Below, piece after piece: positions 60,350-64,000 of a stretch of DNA of 64,000 bases. The notes under the pieces were generated by a model. That model worked only from the letters and a program-made list of their open reading frames with translations, did no database searches and had not been told where the DNA came from. Positions within the stretch are counted from its first letter, which is position 1, and the number at the start of each line of letters is the position of its first letter. Where the stretch lies: contig NC_088792.1 of the NCBI RefSeq assembly GCF_011386835.1, positions 237,626,394 through 237,690,393 on the forward strand, read 5' to 3'. Both the position numbers and the translations under genes were made by a program. Source of the DNA: Chrysemys picta bellii (taxonomy: Eukaryota > Chordata > Testudines > Emydidae).

Positions 60350-62022
60350 CTATTCAGTGTCTACTCGGCGCTTCTTGGCTTGTCTCTTGTATTCATTAAA
60401 TGGAGCATCTCTTGTCACTGTCCAGCAATAGTCTGCAAGCATTGATGGGCTCCATTTGCCCTGATAGCGTTTCTCCATTGTTGCAATGTCCTGGTGAAAT
60501 CGCTCGCCGTGCTCGTCACTCACTGCTCCGCAGTTCGGTGGAAAAAAATCTAGATGAGAGTGCAAAAAATGTATCTTTAGTGACATGTTGCAACCAAGGC
60601 TTTTGTATGCTTTGAGGAGGTTTTCCACAACAACCTGTAGTTGTCTGCCTTGTTGTTTCCGAGAAAATTTATTGCCACTAACTGAAAGGCTTTCCATGAT
60701 GTCTTTTCCTTGACACGCAGTGCATGGTCAAATGCATCATTTTGAAGAAGTTCACAAATCTGAGGACCAACAAAGACACCTTCCTTTATCTTAGCTTCAC
60801 TTAACCTTGGAAATTTTCCATGGAGGTACTTGAAAGCTGCTTGTGTTTTGTCAATGGCCTTGACAAAATTCTTCATCAGACCCAGCTTGATGTTTAAGGG
60901 TGGTAACAAAAGTGGATGCTGAACACTTTTCCTCCCAGGCTCCAATGACTGTTGGAGTGGCCAATCTTTCTTGATGTAGTGGGAATCTCTTGCACGACTA
61001 TCCCATTCACAGAGAAAACAACAGTACTTTGTGTATCCAGTCTGCAGACCAAACAAGAAAGCAACAACCTTCAAATCGCCACAAAGCTGCCACTGATGTT
61101 GGTCATAGTTTATGCCCCTCAAAAGTTGTTTCATGTTGTCATAGGTTTCCTTCATATGGACTGCATGACCAACTGGAATTGATGGCAAAACATGGCCATT
61201 ATGCAGTAAAACAGCTTTAAGACTCGTCTTCGATGAATCAATGAACAGTCTCCACTCATCTGGATCGTGAACGATGTTGAGGGCTGCCATCACACCATCA
61301 ATGTTGTTGCAGGCTACAAGATCACCTTCCATGAAGAAGAATGGGACAAGATCCTTTTGACAGTCACGGAACATGGAAACCCTAACATCACCTGCCAGGA
61401 GATTCCACTGCTGTAGTCTGGAGCCCAACAGCTCTGCCTTACTCTTGGGTAGTTCCAAATCCCTGACAAGGTCATTCAGTTCACCTTGTGTTATGAGGTG
61501 TGGTTCAGAGGAGGAGGATGGGAGAAAATGTGGGTCCTGTGACATTGATGGTTCAGGACCAGAAGTTTCATCCTCTTCCTCTTCCTCGTCTGACTCAAGT
61601 GAGAATGATTCTGGTGCATCAGGAATCGGCAGTCCTTCTCTTTGGGGTACTGGGCATATAGCTGATGGAATGTTTGGATAATGCACAGTTCACTTTTTCT
61701 TCTTTGACACACCTTTCCCAACTGGAGGCACCATGCAGAAGTAACAATTGCTGGTATGATCTGTTGGCTCTCTCCAAATCATTGGCACTGCAAAAGGCAT
61801 AGATTTCCTTTTCCTGTTCAACCACTGGCGAAGATTTGTTGCACAAGTGTTGCAGCATATGTGTGGGGCCCACCTCTTGTCCTGATCTCCAGTTTTGCAG
61901 CCAAAATAAATGTGATAGGCTTTCTTAACCATAGTGGTTATACTGCGCTTTTGTGATGCAAAAGTCACTTCACCACAAACATAGCAGAAGTTATCTGCAC
62001 TGTTCACACAAGTACGAGACAT
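60350..62022 (-). pseudogene. Transposase-like gene, one stop and one frameshift
   Basis: The ATG is at 62022. The first 110 codons carry a Cys-rich domain: FCYVCGEVTF, HICCNTCATN and CYFCMVPP suggest a zinc-binding fold. A TGA at 61690-61692 follows a KKKK stretch. The frame then resumes for about 350 codons with an acidic, Ser-rich linker (ESDEEEEEDE), then FIDSSKTSLKAVLLHNG, QLCGDLKVVAFLFGLQ and KYCCFLCEWDSR. A 1-nt shift at about 60625-60640 moves the reading to the frame ending DEHGERFHQDIATMEKRYQG and LADYCWTV, stop at 60350-60352. The Asp in FIDSS, the Asp in CGDLK and the Glu in EHGERF are candidates for a DDE-type (RNase H-fold) triad. Total length would be about 555 residues. The fold is inferred, not proven. 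Confidence 0.7.
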
Positions 62023-62158
62023 CTCTGCTCACTTTGGCTAAACAGAAATGTGTCCCTTGCAAAATCAAACACTGACAAATAAGAGAGCACGGCACTGTAT
62101 GATTTCTAGAGCTGATATAGGGCAATTTGTTCAGCAGAGTGGTGTAAGCTTCGTTATG

Positions 62159-62240
62159 ATTGCATCATCCATGACTTCTAGGAATAACATGATGCAATTC
62201 ATATCATGTATGACGCAATACCAGCTTCAAATTGCATCAT
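62159..62240 (-). promoter_or_regulatory. Cluster of four ATGATGCAAT-type motifs upstream of the transposase
   Basis: ATTGCATCAT at 62159-62168, its inverse ATGATGCAAT at 62189-62198, a variant ATGACGCAAT at 62210-62219, and ATTGCATCAT at 62231-62240. Start spacings are 30, 21 and 21 bp. TGATGCAAT matches the published C/EBP-ATF (ATF4) composite element. They lie 137-218 bp upstream of the transposase ATG, so they could be promoter elements or transposase-binding repeats. Confidence 0.5.
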
Positions 62241-62490
62241 TCATTGTTTTGCCTAAAAAGCAAGTACTGTCCAAACCCAGTCATTGATTTATTCATAGAT
62301 CCAGTCAAAGATGTATTTTAGTCATTTCTGGTTTAAATTGAGATCCCTTCCCTTTATAACTCACTTATCCTCCGCCATTCCCAAGTCAAGGGTCGTATAT
62401 ATTGACCCAATAGCATATCTTTAAAACTAGAGCCAATCAACAATTTTAAGCATCATTTTCATTCTCAGTGACCCAGAAATAGTAAAGTTT

Positions 62491-62885
62491 GTCTACATTT
62501 ATTTCGGAAGCATTTTGTCTGTAGAGCAGTGATATAAAACAAGCGACAACAGATGGATATAGACAGATGGGGGGAGTGCAAGAAAATGAGACAATATTGG
62601 TCAGCATGACAGGCAGTGGTTTCAGACACCAGCAGTCCTATATGCCTTTCTGTCTCCCACTGAATCTGTTTCAGATACTTTTCCTCCAACTGTATTAGCT
62701 TGCACTTTTAGATATTGAATCTCATTTCATTTTCTATGTTTCTAATCTTTCTAGATTTTTATTAATTCTCTGTCCTGATTGGTCGTCCTCTGATTGCTGC
62801 ATTCTCATTTCTCTCTGCCTATTTCTCCCATCTGTATTGCATTGTCTCTCTGCAGTATTCCTCTATCTATGTGTATAATCGAATG
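62491..62885. other. Unassigned sequence
   Basis: No gene or named repeat. Confidence 0.35.
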
Positions 62886-62889
62886 TATA

Positions 62890-63115
62890 AGTACAATAAT
62901 ACTTGGCATTTATATAGCATTATACAAACTCTAAGTATTCATCACAACAGCTCTTTGATGTAGAAATAAAGTGTTATTTTCTTTATTTTGCAAATGAAGA
63001 AACTAAAGCAGAAAATGGTGACTTGAACAAAGACACAAATGGCCGGTTCTTGGATTACAAAACAGAAGTTCCTTGCTCCCAGAAGTGTAGTTGGCCAATT
63101 GCACCATGCTATCTT
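62890..63115 (+). repeat. Old MIR-like SINE
   Basis: TACTTGGCATTTATATAGCA, CATCACAACAGCTCTTTGAT, TTTTGCAAATGAAGAAACTA and GTGACTTGAACAAAGACACA follow the MIR layout in order, with a decayed right end (TTGCACCATGCTATCTTTC). Confidence 0.65.
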
Positions 63116-64000
63116 TCACATTACTGAGCTGCTCTCAATCATTATGGCCAGAAGTAACAGTGGCACTGCAGCAAAAGGCTTCAGTGTGTTCATAGGCCAG
63201 CAATGAGGAAAAAGTTCCTGGCAACCCAAGAGGAACCACTCAGCCACAAATTGATCTTGGGTTCCCCCTTCAAAAAATGAAGAACCTGTGATTGTGGGGT
63301 TCATGGCCCCCAAATCCAACCTTACATAGAGAGGCTAAAAAACAACCCTTTTGGGGGAATGAAAGTGGGTGGAAATGACAGTGTGTGGGGAAATGGCAGT
63401 AAATGATTTACAAAAGTACTTGTTTAAAAAAATTGAAGTTAAGAATAGGTTCAGTACTAAACAGAGTAGTGTCCTACAGCTTGTGCCCCAATGGCTGGAT
63501 CTGTCAGGCAGCTTGTCAACGGTGATATTGGCAGGGGTCTGAAGGAGCTTGAGGGATGAATCCAGAGTACTTGCCACTCCATGGGTACCATGAGGACTTC
63601 AGCTGTTTGCAGGTGGCGGGAGATAGGATGGTGGAATCTCAGAGAAAGCGGGGAGGCAGTTATTGCTAGAAAGGTTCTAGCTTTTGAGTAGGGCATGAGG
63701 ACAGGAAGTCTTATCACGGGTAGAGTGATGTGTTATGAGAAAATGAAGGGAAAGGCAGACTGCCATAAATTTTCTTTTTGTTGAAAATTATTGATAACGT
63801 GTATAGGGAAAATATTTTGTAATGATATTCAGTAGAATTCTAATTGTAAGATTTTCATATCACTTAATTTACAAATGGCATTCCTGCTCTGTTGCCTTTA
63901 AGAGGAACGAAATGGTAACCATTGTAACATTATGACCAAGTTCCTCTCAGATGCCTTGTGGAAATATATACTGTGGTGGGTCCTTCTATAGAGTTTAAAA
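63116..64000. other. Unassigned sequence
   Basis: Short open frames on the minus strand have no recognisable features. No repeat could be named. Confidence 0.35.

Larger units (their letters stand above)
60005..62490 (-). mobile_element. DNA transposon carrying a nearly intact transposase
   Basis: The transposase remnant at 60350-62022 is flanked by non-coding ends that are partly inverted copies: TGATTGGCTACTGTTTC and following bases (60106-60130) match the inverse of 62415-62439 at 20 of 25 positions. Further similarity extends outward, but the exact termini and target duplication were not found, so the borders are approximate. The superfamily is not assigned. Confidence 0.6.

Noticed and set aside
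1..64000. CRISPR array, operon or prokaryotic genes
   Set aside because: Spliced exons, LINEs, SINEs and AT-rich introns show vertebrate DNA; no spaced direct-repeat array is present.

Overview
The window looks like nuclear DNA of a cryptodiran turtle. Two copies of a tRNA-derived SINE of the turtle 'Cry'/PolIII type are present. They sit among many CR1 LINE fragments, DIRS retrotransposon remains, hAT-type DNA elements with exact 8-bp target duplications and a Tigger-like element of a type I associate with turtles. The species call rests on repeat types I recognise, not on a database search. Nothing bacterial or viral is visible, and no intact single-exon host gene was found.

The only host-gene-like signal is a chain of plus-strand exons at 274-509, 614-736, 1071-1355, 3313-3559, 6974-7163, 11325-11490, 15449-15579, 25528-25708 and 32143-32306, with a further candidate at 47418-47593. 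They encode Lys/Glu/Gln-rich coiled-coil protein, have AG/GT borders, and their splice phases agree through the first eight exons. Four consecutive exons (1071-11490) are fully open. The flanking exons carry two frameshifts and four in-frame stops, so I read it as a decaying, probably unitary, pseudogene of a long coiled-coil gene that I cannot name.

The introns and downstream DNA are a nested repeat landscape. 12-13 kb: a 1.4-kb hAT-like element with long inverted arms. 16-20 kb: an LTR-like block, a DIRS gag-like remnant and a Tigger-like element. 21-25 kb: CR1 copies and an old MIR-like SINE. 28-30 kb: a minus CR1 tail, then a DIRS tail with a tyrosine-recombinase end and a Cry SINE inside. 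36.7 kb: a second Cry SINE. 37.7-39.8 kb: a CR1 split by a rearranged 28S rRNA fragment and by a hAT element. 44-46 kb: a minus CR1 with an LTR-like insert. 48.6 and 52.6 kb: further hAT-like elements. 53-56 kb: a minus CR1, then a DIRS copy with reverse transcriptase and a 300-bp MITE inside. 56.7-58.2 kb: CR1. 58.6 kb: a nested palindromic element. 59.5 kb: a 223-bp hAT element.

The most gene-like mobile element lies on the minus strand at about 60.0-62.5 kb. It is a nearly intact transposase with an N-terminal Cys-rich domain and a candidate DDE core, broken by one stop and one frameshift. Four copies of a 10-bp ATF4/C-EBP-like motif lie just upstream. The other standout is the 28S rRNA insert at 38405-38667. 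It has a 12-bp target duplication, and its two halves are in swapped order, as a linear copy of a circular RNA would be.
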